This document shows positions 27,715 through 35,743 of a stretch of 56,561 bases of DNA, piece by piece. Location of the stretch: NCBI GenBank assembly GCA_023264975.1, contig JAHFUS010000019.1:1-56561 (forward strand). The letters run 5' to 3'. Below the pieces are notes generated by a model. It was not told the DNA's origin and did no database searches. It saw only the letters and a list, made by a program, of their open reading frames with translations. Position 1 is the first letter of the stretch, and the number at the start of each line of letters is the position of its first letter. The translations under genes and the position numbers were made by a program. The DNA comes from Actinomycetes bacterium (GTDB lineage Bacteria; Actinomycetota; Acidimicrobiia; Acidimicrobiales; GCA-2861595).

Positions 27715-28185
27715 ATGGAGTTGCGGGCGAAGGTGCTCACCGTGTCGGACGGGGTGGTGGCCGGCACCCGTGAGAATCGCTCGGGCGCTGCCCTGGCGGA
27801 GACCCTTGCGGCGGCCGGGTTCTCCGTCGACGACCAGCGGGTGGTGGCCGACGGCGCGGAGACCGTCGCCCACGCCCTGCGCCAGATGACCAGGGGCTTC
27901 GCCGGCCTGGTGGCCACGACCGGCGGGACGGGCTTCGGGCCCCGCGACCTCACCCCCGAGGGGACCCTTGACGTGCTCGAGCGCCAGGCCCCCGGTCTGG
28001 CCGAGGCCATGCGCCTGGCCAACCCGCTCGGGCGCCTGTCGCGTGGCGTGGCCGGCACCGTCGGCAAGGCGCTGGTGGTCAACACCCCGGGTTCGCCGGC
28101 CGGCGCCGTCGAATGCATCGAGGCTGTGCTCGACGTGGTCCCCCACGCCCTCGCCCTTCTGGCCGGCGAGACAACCGCCCACTGA
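27715..28185 (+). CDS. mog: MogA/MoaB-family molybdopterin adenylyltransferase
   Basis: 156 residues of the MoCF-binding fold. VLTVSDGVVAGTRENRSG opens the domain, ATTGGTGFGPRDLTPE carries the GGTG pyrophosphate-binding loop and the conserved Asp/Thr, and VNTPGSPAGAVECIEAV closes it. In molybdenum-cofactor synthesis this protein adenylates molybdopterin before metal insertion. No other moa or moe gene is in the window, so it is isolated from its pathway. MogA and MoaB cannot be told apart by eye. Confidence 0.88.
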   Translation: MELRAKVLTVSDGVVAGTRENRSGAALAETLAAAGFSVDDQRVVADGAETVAHALRQMTRGFAGLVATTGGTGFGPRDLTPEGTLDVLERQAPGLAEAMRLANPLGRLSRGVAGTVGKALVVNTPGSPAGAVECIEAVLDVVPHALALLAGETTAH

Positions 28186-28340
28186 TGGGCGGTCCGCAAC
28201 CCGAGCGCCTCGCGCTGGTGCCGGCGCTCCTGGCCCGTCTCGAGAGCGAACTGGGCCCCGGGCCAGCGGCCGTCCGCGCCCGGCCCGGGACTGACGGACG
28301 GCCGCGGCTCCACGGGACCGGCTGCGTCATCGTGGACTGA
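28185..28340 (+). CDS. Small protein of 51 residues coupled to mog
   Basis: ATG 28185 overlaps the mog stop (TGATG). The product begins MGGPQPERLALVPALLARLE, an amphipathic helix, then a Gly/Pro/Arg-rich middle, and ends TGCVIVD. No family was recognised and there is no membrane segment. The coupling and the position just before the ribD ribosome site support a real but unproven gene. Confidence 0.45.
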   Translation: MGGPQPERLALVPALLARLESELGPGPAAVRARPGTDGRPRLHGTGCVIVD

Positions 28341-28356
28341 CTCCGGGGAGGGGTTC

Positions 28357-29397
28357 GTGTGGGCGCGGGCCGGCAAGGTGGAGGATCATTGCCCAGTGGC
28401 CACCGACGTCGATGACGAGCGCTTTCTGGACCGGGCCATCGCGCGGGCGGCCACGGTGCGCCTGTTGTCGCCGCCCAATCCGTGGGTGGGAGCCGTGCTC
28501 GTGACCACCGACGGCGCCGTCCACGAGGGCGCCACCGCCGCACCTGGTGGGCCACACGCGGAGATCGAGGCGCTCACGTCCGCCGGTCCCGCCGCAGCAG
28601 GGGCGGCGCTGTACGTCACCCTCGAGCCGTGCTCGCACCACGGCCGCACCCCGCCGTGTGCCGACGCCGTCATCGCGGCCGGTGTGGCCCGCGTAGTGGT
28701 GGCGGTGGAGGACCCCGACCCGCGGGTGCAGGGGCGGGGCATCGCCCGCCTGCGGTCGGCCGGCATCACCGTGGAGGTCGGCCTGCGAGCGGCCGAGGTC
28801 GAGGCCCAGCTGGCGCCGTACCGCAAGCACCGCACCACCGGCCGGCCCTGGGTCGTGCTCAAGCTGGCGGCCACGCTCGACGGTCGCATCGCGGCGGCCG
28901 ACGGGTCGAGCCGCTGGATCACCGGCGAGGCGGCCCGCGACGACGCCCATCGCCTCAGGGCCGAGAGCGACGCCGTCCTGGTGGGCGCCGGCACGGTGCG
29001 GGCCGACGACCCGGCGCTCACGGTGCGGCGCGTGGAGGGACGCGACCCCATGCGGGTGGTGCTCGGGCAGGCGCCGCCGGGGGCCAAGGTGCATCCCGCC
29101 CTGGAGCTGTCGGGTGACCTGGGCGATGTGCTCGACGACCTCGGCCGCCGCGGGGTGCTGCAGCTCCTGGTGGAAGGGGGGGCGGGCGTGGCCCATGGGT
29201 TCCATTCCGCCGGCCTGGTCGACCGTTACGTCCTCTACCTGGCGCCGGCACTGTTCGGGGGCCATTGCGCCCTCGGCCTGTTCTCCGGGGCGGGCGCCGC
29301 GTCGGTGGACGACCTGTGGCGGGGACGCATCGTCGACCTGGCCCGTGTCGGCGAGGACCTCCGCGTCGAGCTGGCCCCTCTGAACTGCACCCGGTAG
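28357..29397 (+). CDS. ribD: Bifunctional riboflavin deaminase/reductase RibD
   Basis: Deaminates the pyrimidine product of GTP cyclohydrolase II and then reduces its ribose. 346 residues. The N-terminal zinc deaminase has HAEIEAL and EPCSHHGRTPPC (about 65-105). The reductase part starts near 160 (VLKLAATLDGRIAAADG) and includes LVGAGTVRADDPALTVR and LLVEGGAGVAHGF. GTG 28357 has an excellent GGGGAGGGG upstream; GTG 28378 and 28396 are in frame as well. There is no room for an FMN riboswitch before it. First of four riboflavin genes in a row. Confidence 0.94.
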   Translation: MWARAGKVEDHCPVATDVDDERFLDRAIARAATVRLLSPPNPWVGAVLVTTDGAVHEGATAAPGGPHAEIEALTSAGPAAAGAALYVTLEPCSHHGRTPPCADAVIAAGVARVVVAVEDPDPRVQGRGIARLRSAGITVEVGLRAAEVEAQLAPYRKHRTTGRPWVVLKLAATLDGRIAAADGSSRWITGEAARDDAHRLRAESDAVLVGAGTVRADDPALTVRRVEGRDPMRVVLGQAPPGAKVHPALELSGDLGDVLDDLGRRGVLQLLVEGGAGVAHGFHSAGLVDRYVLYLAPALFGGHCALGLFSGAGAASVDDLWRGRIVDLARVGEDLRVELAPLNCTR

Positions 29398-29403
29398 GGC
29401 GAC

Positions 29404-29970
29404 GTGTTCACCGGGATCGTGGAGGAGATGGGCACGCTGCGCGATCGCGACGGCGCCCGGTTCCGCTTCACCGCCGCGGTGGTGGCGGACGGCCTCGCCG
29501 TCGGTGACTCGGTCGCCCACAACGGCTGCTGCCTCACGGTGGCCGAGTTGGGAGACGGCTGGTACGGCGTCGATGTGGTACCCGAGACGCTGGCCCGCAC
29601 CAACCTCGGTTCCCTTGCGCCCGGCGACGGGGTGAACCTCGAACGGGCGGCCACGCCGTCGACGCGGCTGGGCGGGCACATCACCCACGGCCACGTCGAC
29701 GGGGTGGGCCGGGTCCTGCGCGCCGCCCCCGACATCGAGGTCGGGCTCGCCCCCGAACTGGCGCGCTACGTCGTGGCCAAGGGCCCGATCGCGGTGGACG
29801 GCTGTAGCCTCACAGTGGTCGACGTCGGCGACGATCGCTTCTCCGTCGCCGTCGTCCCCCACACGGCCGCCTCCACCACCCTCGGGCGGAAAGGCCCGGG
29901 GGACAGCGTGAACCTGGAGGTCGACCTGATGGCCAAGTACGTCGAGAAGCTGCTGGAAGGACGTAGGTAG
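29404..29970 (+). CDS. ribE: Riboflavin synthase alpha chain
   Basis: Dismutates two 6,7-dimethyl-8-ribityllumazine to riboflavin. 188 residues made of two repeated beta barrels. MFTGIVEEMG starts the first; each barrel has the VNLERA/VNLEVD and HxxHGHVDG type segments. The second begins GGHITHGHVDGVGRV, and the end is LMAKYVEKLL. GTG start 6 nt after ribD. Confidence 0.95.
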   Translation: MFTGIVEEMGTLRDRDGARFRFTAAVVADGLAVGDSVAHNGCCLTVAELGDGWYGVDVVPETLARTNLGSLAPGDGVNLERAATPSTRLGGHITHGHVDGVGRVLRAAPDIEVGLAPELARYVVAKGPIAVDGCSLTVVDVGDDRFSVAVVPHTAASTTLGRKGPGDSVNLEVDLMAKYVEKLLEGRR

Positions 29971-29973
29971 AAG

Positions 29974-31191
29974 GTGCCGTTCGCAGAAATCGAGAAGGCC
30001 GTCGACGCCATCGGCCGGGGCGAGCTGGTCGTCGTCGTCGACGACCAGGACCGGGAGAACGAGGGCGACCTGATCCTGGCTGCCGAGCACGCCACGGCCG
30101 AGAAGATCACCTTCTTCGTCAAGCACACGTCGGGTGTCATCTGCATGCCGATGCTGGGCGAGGACCTGGACCGCCTTGCGCTGCCGCTCATGGTGATCGA
30201 CAACACCGAGTCGCAGCGCACCGCCTTCACCGTCAGCGTCGACTTCCGGCCTGGGACGAGCACCGGCATCTCGGCCGCCGACCGGGCCACCACCATCCGG
30301 GCCCTCATCGACCCGGCCACCGATCCCGTCGACCTGGCCCGACCGGGGCACATCTTCCCGCTGCGTTACCGCCCCGGCGGCGTGCTCAAGCGGGCCGGCC
30401 ACACCGAGGCGGCTGTCGACCTGGCGCGCCTGGCCGGCCTGCAGCCCGCCGGGGTCTTGTGCGAGATCGTACGAGACGACGGCGAGATGGCCCGCCTTCC
30501 AGATCTCGAGTTGTTCGCCGATGAGCACGGCCTGCTGCTCATCTCCATTGCAGACCTGATCCACTACCGCCGTCAGAAGGACAAGCTGGTGAAGCGGGTG
30601 TCGGAGGCCCGCATCCCCACTCCGTACGGCGACTTCACCTGCTACGCCTACGAGTCGGTGCTCAACGGCGACCAGCACCTGGCCCTGGTGAAGGGTGCCG
30701 TGCAGGGCGAGGAGAACGTGCTCGTCCGCGTGCACAGCGAATGCCTCACCGGTGACGTGTTCGGCTCCATGAAATGCGACTGCGGCTGGCAGCTCGACGC
30801 CGCCGTGCAGCGGGTGGCCGAGGAGGGGCTCGGCGTGGTGGTGTACCTGCGGGGCCACGAGGGACGGGGCATCGGCCTGGGGCACAAGCTGGCGGCATAC
30901 ACGCTCCAGGAGCAGGGGCGCGACACCGTCGACGCCAACCTCGACCTCGGTCTCCCGGTCGACAGCCGTGAGTACGGCATCGGGGCCCAGATCCTCGTCG
31001 ACCTCGGCATCACCACCATGCGCTACATGACCAACAACCCGGCGAAGTACGGCGGTCTCGACGGCTTCGGCCTGGAGATGGTGGAGCGGGTGCCGCTCCA
31101 GTCCGCCCCCAATGCCGAAAACCACGCCTACCTCCGGACCAAGAGGGACCGGATGGGCCATCACCTGGAGGGGCTCGATGACGACCTTTAG
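29974..31191 (+). CDS. ribBA: DHBP synthase / GTP cyclohydrolase II fusion RibBA
   Basis: Supplies both riboflavin precursors: the four-carbon unit from ribulose 5-phosphate and the pyrimidine from GTP. 405 residues. RibB part (about 1-200): [19 protein letters not shown], the [24 protein letters not shown] region. RibA part (about 205-405): [19 protein letters not shown] with the three zinc Cys, and [15 protein letters not shown] with the catalytic Arg. GTG 29974 is 3 nt after ribE. Overlaps ribH by 14 nt. Confidence 0.96.
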   Translation: MPFAEIEKAVDAIGRGELVVVVDDQDRENEGDLILAAEHATAEKITFFVKHTSGVICMPMLGEDLDRLALPLMVIDNTESQRTAFTVSVDFRPGTSTGISAADRATTIRALIDPATDPVDLARPGHIFPLRYRPGGVLKRAGHTEAAVDLARLAGLQPAGVLCEIVRDDGEMARLPDLELFADEHGLLLISIADLIHYRRQKDKLVKRVSEARIPTPYGDFTCYAYESVLNGDQHLALVKGAVQGEENVLVRVHSECLTGDVFGSMKCDCGWQLDAAVQRVAEEGLGVVVYLRGHEGRGIGLGHKLAAYTLQEQGRDTVDANLDLGLPVDSREYGIGAQILVDLGITTMRYMTNNPAKYGGLDGFGLEMVERVPLQSAPNAENHAYLRTKRDRMGHHLEGLDDDL

Positions 31192-31672
31192 CGGGCAGCG
31201 CCGGGGCGAAGGCCTGCGCGTGGCCCTCGTGTGCAGCCGGTTCAACGAGTTGGTCACCGAGCGCCTCCTCAACGGAGCCAGCGAGGGACTGCTGCGCCAC
31301 GGGGTCGACGAGGCGTCGATCACCATCGCGTGGGTGCCGGGGGCGTTCGAGCTGCCGCTCGTCGCGCTGCGCCTGGCCTCGTCCGGCGAGTACGACGCCG
31401 TGGTCTGCCTCGGCGCCGTGATCCGCGGCGCCACCGCCCACTTCGACTACGTGGCCGGCGAGTGCGCGGCCGGCGTGCAGCGGGCGCAGATGGACACCGG
31501 CATCCCGGTGGTCTTCGGCGTGCTCACCACCGACACCGTCGACCAGGCCCTCGACCGTGCGGGCGGCAAGTCCGGCAACAAGGGCTTCGACGCAGCGGCC
31601 GCCGGCATCGAGATGGCCGACCTGCTGCGCCAGCTGCCCAAGCCGGCGGCCGGTCCGCGGGCGGGCGGGTAG
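31178..31672 (+). CDS. ribH: 6,7-dimethyl-8-ribityllumazine synthase
   Basis: Condenses the two branches to lumazine. 164 residues. SRFNE at the substrate site, [10 protein letters not shown] with the phosphate loop, [16 protein letters not shown] with the catalytic His, and VFGVLTTDT are all visible. ATG 31178 sits within the end of ribBA. Completes the set RibD-E-BA-H, enough to make riboflavin from GTP and ribulose 5-phosphate apart from the phosphatase step. Confidence 0.96.
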   Translation: MTTFSGQRRGEGLRVALVCSRFNELVTERLLNGASEGLLRHGVDEASITIAWVPGAFELPLVALRLASSGEYDAVVCLGAVIRGATAHFDYVAGECAAGVQRAQMDTGIPVVFGVLTTDTVDQALDRAGGKSGNKGFDAAAAGIEMADLLRQLPKPAAGPRAGG

Positions 31673-31677
31673 CCGGC

Positions 31678-32553
31678 GTGCTCAAGCTCGTGCTTCCCAA
31701 GGGGTCGCTGGAGAAGTCGACCCTCCAGCTGTTCGAAGAGGCCGACCTCCCGGTGCGGCGCAGCTCCGACGTCGACTACTCGGCCACCATCGGTGACCCC
31801 CGCATCGACAGCGTCCGCATCCTGCGACCCCAGGAGATCCCCCGGTACGTGGCCGGCGGCCTGTTCGACCTCGGCATCACCGGGCGTGACTGGATCGAGG
31901 AGACCTCGAGCGACGTGGTGTCGCTGGGCGAGCTCCACTACTCGAAGGCGACGGCCCGGCCCATCCACGTCGTGCTGGCGGTCGCCGCCGACTCCCCGAT
32001 CACCAGGCCCGAGGACCTGCCGGCCGGCGCCCGCGTCCACACCGAGTACATGGGCCTCACCCGTGCCTATCTGGACAAGCACGGCGTCGACGCCGAGATC
32101 ACCCTCTCGTACGGCGCCACCGAGGCCAAGGTGCCCGACATCGCCGACGCGGTGGTGGAGATCACCGAGACGGGCCGTGCACTGAAGGCGGCCGGGCTGC
32201 GCATCGTCGACACGATCCTCGTCTCCTACACCGAGCTGATCGCCAACCCCGCCGCCTTCGGCGACCCCGACAAGCGCCACGCCATGGGCCAGATCCTCAC
32301 CCTGCTCCAGGGCACACTGGAGGCGAGGGGCAAGGTGCTGGTCAAGCTCAACGTGGGCGACGACGACCTGGACGACGTGATCGAGATCCTGCCGTCCATG
32401 AGGGCGCCGACCGTGTCGAAGCTGTTCCGGGACGCCGGCTACGCGGTGGAGACGGTGGTGCCCAAGGCCGAGATCAACGTCTTGATCCCGGCCCTGCGCG
32501 ACGCCGGCGCCACCGACATCATCGAGATCCCACTGTCCAAGATCGTCCACTGA
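31678..32553 (+). CDS. hisG: ATP phosphoribosyltransferase, long form
   Basis: First and feedback-controlled step of histidine synthesis. 291 residues, so it is the long HisG with its own C-terminal ACT-like regulatory domain (about 215-290) and does not need HisZ. LKLVLPKGSLEKST, GGLFDLGITGRDWIEE and ADAVVEITETGRALK with the PRPP-binding region are present. GTG 31678 follows ribH by 5 nt. It is alone here: no other his gene is in the window, and riding on the rib operon may link purine-consuming pathways or may be chance. Confidence 0.93.
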   Translation: MLKLVLPKGSLEKSTLQLFEEADLPVRRSSDVDYSATIGDPRIDSVRILRPQEIPRYVAGGLFDLGITGRDWIEETSSDVVSLGELHYSKATARPIHVVLAVAADSPITRPEDLPAGARVHTEYMGLTRAYLDKHGVDAEITLSYGATEAKVPDIADAVVEITETGRALKAAGLRIVDTILVSYTELIANPAAFGDPDKRHAMGQILTLLQGTLEARGKVLVKLNVGDDDLDDVIEILPSMRAPTVSKLFRDAGYAVETVVPKAEINVLIPALRDAGATDIIEIPLSKIVH

Positions 32554-32555
32554 CC

Positions 32556-32783
32556 ATGGCTGCCCCTCCGACGGCGGCGCACGCGCGGGTGGCGGAGTAC
32601 GACGACCACAAGGGCTATGGCTACCTTGAGACGGCCGGCGGCGGCCGCCTGTTCTTCCACTGCACCGCCATCGCCGACGGCTCGCGCACCATCCCTGTCG
32701 GGATCGACGTCGAGTACGAGCCGGTCCTCGACCCCCGGGGCAAGCCCGAGGCGGCCGGCGTGAGGCCTCTGCCCCCCAAGTAG
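32556..32783 (+). CDS. Divergent cold-shock-domain protein
   Basis: 75 residues starting 2 nt after hisG. The body fits a cold-shock beta barrel. RNP1 reads KGYGYLE instead of KGFGFI and RNP2 reads LFFHCTAI instead of VFVHFSAI, so the aromatic nucleic-acid-stacking positions are largely kept, with Tyr replacing Phe. The C-terminus (YEPVLDPRGKPEAAGVRPL) matches the last strand of CSD proteins. Probably binds single-stranded RNA or DNA. Its coupling to hisG is unexpected for a cold-shock gene. Confidence 0.7.
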   Translation: MAAPPTAAHARVAEYDDHKGYGYLETAGGGRLFFHCTAIADGSRTIPVGIDVEYEPVLDPRGKPEAAGVRPLPPK

Positions 32784-32882
32784 GAGGTTCGCCAGCCGTT
32801 CGGCCAAGGAGCAGGGATGGCGTCGAAGCCCAACCCGTGGCTGGGGTGTCAGCAGGGGCCAGGCCCGAAGGACACGGCCGCC

Positions 32883-33314
32883 CTACGGGGCTGGCGGGCC
32901 CCCTGGGCCGCCGCCGGCGACGGCGGCGCGCAACTGGACGAACGCCAGCCGGAGCTGGGTGAGGCCTTCCCGCAGATGCTCCTCCTCGGCTCCGAGGCGC
33001 CCGGCCAGGCCGTCCACCACGGCGCCCAGGGCGTCGATGGCGATCTGGGCCTCATCGAGCTGGGGGGGCTGGAGCGACAGGTGGAGGGCGGCCAGCTCGA
33101 ACAAGCCGAAGCAGTGGTTGGCCACAACGGCGGACGCCGGGGTCCGGGTGAGTTGCTCCCGAAGCTCGGCCATGTGGGCCTCGAGCTCCTCGGGGGTGGC
33201 AGGGCGGTCGTCGTCGGCCGGGTCTTCGGGGCCGGCCGGAGCGCCGCCGCTGCCGGCCGCCTGGCCATTGCCGCCGACCGGGCGCTCGCCGCCGGGTGTC
33301 CAGAGGCTGCTCAT
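32883..33314 (-). CDS. DUF1844-like helical protein
   Basis: 143 residues. It has a 40-residue disordered start rich in Gly and Pro (MSSLWTPGGERPVGG...), then a helical domain (EELEAHMAELREQLTRTPA, VVANHCFGLFELAALHLSL) and IDALGAVVDGLAGRLGAE near the end. The domain resembles proteins annotated DUF1844 next to infC in Actinobacteria. It is cytosolic with no catalytic motif. ATG 33314 lies 7 nt from a minus-strand -10 box shared with infC, so the two genes are likely expressed together in opposite directions. The 100-bp gap to the convergent cold-shock gene holds nothing recognised. Confidence 0.65.
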   Translation of the reverse strand: MSSLWTPGGERPVGGNGQAAGSGGAPAGPEDPADDDRPATPEELEAHMAELREQLTRTPASAVVANHCFGLFELAALHLSLQPPQLDEAQIAIDALGAVVDGLAGRLGAEEEHLREGLTQLRLAFVQLRAAVAGGGPGGPPAP

Positions 33315-33320
33315 CGCTGG

Positions 33321-33327
33321 TACCCTA
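33321..33327. promoter_or_regulatory. Palindromic -10 box serving both strands (infC / DUF1844-like gene)
   Basis: The heptamer TACCCTA holds a plus-strand TACCCT (33321-33326) and, read on the minus strand, TAGGGT (33327-33322). The minus-strand box is 7 nt from the ATG of the DUF1844-like gene; the plus-strand box would start a leader of about 160 nt to infC. Confidence 0.6.
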
Positions 33328-33332
33328 GCGAG

Positions 33333-33494
33333 AAAACTGAACCTGGAAGCGGGACGAAGGCACCATGCCGGGTCCCCACCCGACCACCCGGACGTTCTCG
33401 GAGTGTTCGGGTCGAATGGCCGCCGAGGGCGGGCGTTGCTTCCGACGCCTGCCCTTTCTCGCGAAAGGGCACCAACTTAAGGAGGGGATGCCGC
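33333..33494 (+). promoter_or_regulatory. infC 5' leader with two competing hairpins
   Basis: About 160 nt of leader. GCCCTTTC (33451-33458) pairs with GAAAGGGC (33463-33470) around TCGC, ending 7 nt before the ribosome site TAAGGAGGGG (33478-33487). An alternative stem pairs 33427-33437 (GGGCGGGCGTT) with 33445-33455 (GACGCCTGCCC) with a mismatch or two; it shares 33451-33455 with the first stem, so both cannot form at once. An ATG at 33365 opens a frame overlapping infC, of unknown value. Confidence 0.45.
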
Positions 33495-34271
33495 ATCGTC
33501 GCAGCGGGCGCCAACGAGACCAGGATCAACGACCGGATTCGGGCCAGGGAGGTCCGGCTGGTCGATGCCGACGGGAGTCAGCTGGGCATCAAGGCCCTTC
33601 CCGAGGCACTGCAGATCGCACGAGAGGCTGACCTGGACCTCGTTGAGGTGGCCCCCATGGCCAACCCGCCGGTCTGCCGCATCATGGACTACGGGAAGTA
33701 CAAGTTCGACGCTGCGCAGCGGGCCAAGGAGTCACGGCGCAAGACCACCAACGTCGGGATCAAGGAGATGAAGTACCGGCCCAAGATCGGGCCCGGCGAC
33801 TTCGACACCAAGACCCGACAGGTGAGCAAGTTCCTGGGCCAAGGACACAAGGTCAAGATCACGATCATGTTCCGGGGCCGTGAGATGAGCCATCAGGAGC
33901 TGGGGCTGAGGATCCTGCACCGCGTCGCCGAGGAGGTGGGCACGGCCGCCAAGGTCGAGGCCGCTCCGAAGGTGGACGGGCGCAACATGATCATGGTGCT
34001 GGCGCCCGACAAGCGGGCCCAGGTACCGAAGAAGCCGGCCACCAACGGGTCGGCGCCTCCGGCCCAGCCCGCAACTCCCGCCCCGCCTGCTGCCGCACCG
34101 CCCGCTGGAAGCGACACCGCACCGCCCGCACCGCCCGCGTCCGAGCCGTCCACTCCCGTCCCGCCCGTTTCCGTTCCTGCACCAGAGGTCCCGGTCACCA
34201 CGCCGGCGGCAGCACCCGCACCTACCCCCGCCCCCGTCCCGGGCGCCGGGAAAGCAACTCAGGAAGGCTGA
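33495..34271 (+). CDS. infC: Translation initiation factor IF-3 (probable ATC start)
   Basis: 258 residues. The conserved start [19 protein letters not shown] is clear, and the codons before it read ATC GTC GCA GCG GGC GCC AAC GAG. No ATG, GTG, TTG or CTG exists in this frame at a useful place. A strong TAAGGAGGGG lies 7-8 nt before ATC 33495. Non-canonical AUU or AUC starts are known for infC in E. coli and Myxococcus, where IF3 represses its own start. N-domain (about 1-80) and C-domain (about 85-170) are complete ([31 protein letters not shown]). An 85-residue Pro/Ala/Val-rich tail follows, unusual in length. Confidence 0.93.
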   Translation: MVAAGANETRINDRIRAREVRLVDADGSQLGIKALPEALQIAREADLDLVEVAPMANPPVCRIMDYGKYKFDAAQRAKESRRKTTNVGIKEMKYRPKIGPGDFDTKTRQVSKFLGQGHKVKITIMFRGREMSHQELGLRILHRVAEEVGTAAKVEAAPKVDGRNMIMVLAPDKRAQVPKKPATNGSAPPAQPATPAPPAAAPPAGSDTAPPAPPASEPSTPVPPVSVPAPEVPVTTPAAAPAPTPAPVPGAGKATQEG

Positions 34272-34275
34272 ACCA

Positions 34276-34470
34276 ATGCCGAAGATGAAGACCGACCGGG
34301 GCGCTGCCAAGCGCTTCAAGGTCACGGGCAGCGGAAAGATCCGCCGCCGTAAGGCCTTTCGGGCGCACCTGCTCGAGAAGAAGTCGTCCGTGCGCACCCG
34401 CCGTCTGGCGCGAGGCGCCGAGGTCACTGGCGGCGACCTGAAGCAGGTCAAGCGCCTGCTCGGACTCTGA
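34276..34470 (+). CDS. rpmI: Ribosomal protein bL35
   Basis: 64 residues, highly basic. [20 protein letters not shown] and [13 protein letters not shown] are family signatures. Four nucleotides after infC; GGAAGG serves as ribosome site. Second gene of the conserved infC-rpmI-rplT unit. Confidence 0.97.
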   Translation: MPKMKTDRGAAKRFKVTGSGKIRRRKAFRAHLLEKKSSVRTRRLARGAEVTGGDLKQVKRLLGL

Positions 34471-34532
34471 CCGCCGGCCACCCCGCCGACCGAAACCCCC
34501 CTCCCACCCCTCCCCGGACGAAAGGACCGACG

Positions 34533-34940
34533 ATGGCCAGAGTCAAGCGCGCCGTCCACAGTCACAAGCGCCGCCGGGCCGTGCTCGAGCAAGCCCAGGG
34601 TTACTACGGCAACAAGAGCCGTAGCTACCGCGCCGCCAACGAGCAGGTCATGCACTCCCTCGCCTATGCGTACCGCGACCGGCGGGCCCGCAAGGGCGAG
34701 TTCCGCCGCCTGTGGATCCAGCGCATCAATGCGGCAACCCGTGAGCACGGCGTGAGCTACAGCCGCTTCATCGCCGGGCTGCGCCTGGCCGAGATCGACG
34801 TCGACCGCAAGGTCCTCGCCGACCTGGCCGTCGCCGATCGCACCGCATTCGCCGGCCTGGTGAAGCTGGCCGTGGCCGCCATCGACGCCAACGGCGGCGT
34901 GGCGGATGCCGAGCCGGACGGGTCGTCGGAGCGACGCTGA
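34533..34940 (+). CDS. rplT: Ribosomal protein bL20
   Basis: 135 residues. [36 protein letters not shown] and [16 protein letters not shown] are diagnostic. About 15 extra acidic/Gly residues end the protein. Binds 23S rRNA early in large-subunit assembly and often autoregulates the operon. GAAAGGA precedes the ATG. Its stop overlaps the likely CTG start of the next gene (CTGA). Confidence 0.97.
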   Translation: MARVKRAVHSHKRRRAVLEQAQGYYGNKSRSYRAANEQVMHSLAYAYRDRRARKGEFRRLWIQRINAATREHGVSYSRFIAGLRLAEIDVDRKVLADLAVADRTAFAGLVKLAVAAIDANGGVADAEPDGSSERR

Positions 34941-35743
34941 GCACTGGCCTGGCGTACCGCCACCAGAAGGTCCAGAGGTTGCGGCGGCTCGCCGGGCGCA
35001 CGAGCGCGAGACGGGCCGAGCGGGTCTTCGTGGCCGAGGGCGTCAAGGTGGTGTCCGAGGCATTGGCGGCAGGGGTGCCCATCGAGGCGGTGTTCGCCGC
35101 GCCGGGTGCCCCTGCCGATCTGCTCGACCGGGCGATGGCGGCGGGTGCGCGGGTGCACGACCTGGCGCCCGGGGTGATCGAGCGGGTGGCGGGCACGGTC
35201 ACGCCGCAGCCGGTGATCGCCATCGTGGCGTACATCGATACGGAACTCGACGCCCTCCGCACGGCCGACCTGGTGGTGGTGTGTGTCGACGTGCGTGACC
35301 CCGGCAACGCCGGCACCGTCCTGCGCAGTGCCGAGGCGGCGGGAGCCGGCGGGGTCATCTGCTGCGACGGCTGCGTCGACCTCTACAACCCCAAGGCGGT
35401 CCGTGCCTCCGCCGGTTCGCTGTTCCATGTCCCCGTGGTCGACGGCGGCGACCCCGTCGAGGTGCTCGGCCGACTGGGGGAGTGGGGCGTGCAGCGCCTC
35501 GGCGCCGTGGCCGGGCGGGGGAGCGACTACACCGCCGTCGACCTGGTCGGCCCCATCGCCCTGGTGCTCGGCAACGAGGCATCGGGCATCCCCGATCCGG
35601 TGGCCGCCTGCCTCGACGGCGAGATCACGATCCCCATGACGGGCCGGGCCGAGTCCTTGAACGTCGGGATGGCGGCCGCCGTGCTGTGCTTCGAGGCCGC
35701 CCGGCAACGCCGGGCCCGGCGGGCAATGGCCGGCGCCACCTGA
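34937..35743 (+). CDS. TrmH/SpoU-family RNA 2'-O-methyltransferase (probable CTG start)
   Basis: 268 residues from CTG 34937. An N-terminal substrate-binding domain (about 1-95, [20 protein letters not shown] and [14 protein letters not shown]) precedes the SPOUT knot with its three motifs: [33 protein letters not shown] and [22 protein letters not shown] 34979 is the first standard start but removes the conserved first helix. CTG 34937 overlaps the rplT stop (CTGA) and has GGAG 6 nt before it. Members placed here usually methylate rRNA or tRNA ribose; the target is unknown. Overlaps the kinase gene by one base. Confidence 0.88.
   Translation: MSTGLAYRHQKVQRLRRLAGRTSARRAERVFVAEGVKVVSEALAAGVPIEAVFAAPGAPADLLDRAMAAGARVHDLAPGVIERVAGTVTPQPVIAIVAYIDTELDALRTADLVVVCVDVRDPGNAGTVLRSAEAAGAGGVICCDGCVDLYNPKAVRASAGSLFHVPVVDGGDPVEVLGRLGEWGVQRLGAVAGRGSDYTAVDLVGPIALVLGNEASGIPDPVAACLDGEITIPMTGRAESLNVGMAAAVLCFEAARQRRARRAMAGAT

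Noticed and set aside
28341-28356. FMN riboswitch before ribD
   Set aside because: Only 16 nt separate ribD from the previous frame and no RFN-element bases are visible.
28327-31434. 1035-residue minus-strand frame
   Set aside because: Antisense to ribD, ribE, ribBA and ribH, with low-complexity composition and no domain.
32784-32882. tRNA-like sequence between the cold-shock gene and the DUF1844-like gene
   Set aside because: GGTTCG-like bases occur, but no acceptor stem or anticodon arm can be paired.
33365-33631. 88-residue frame from an ATG in the infC leader
   Set aside because: It overlaps infC in another frame and its sequence shows no family; it may at most act as a leader ORF, which cannot be shown here.
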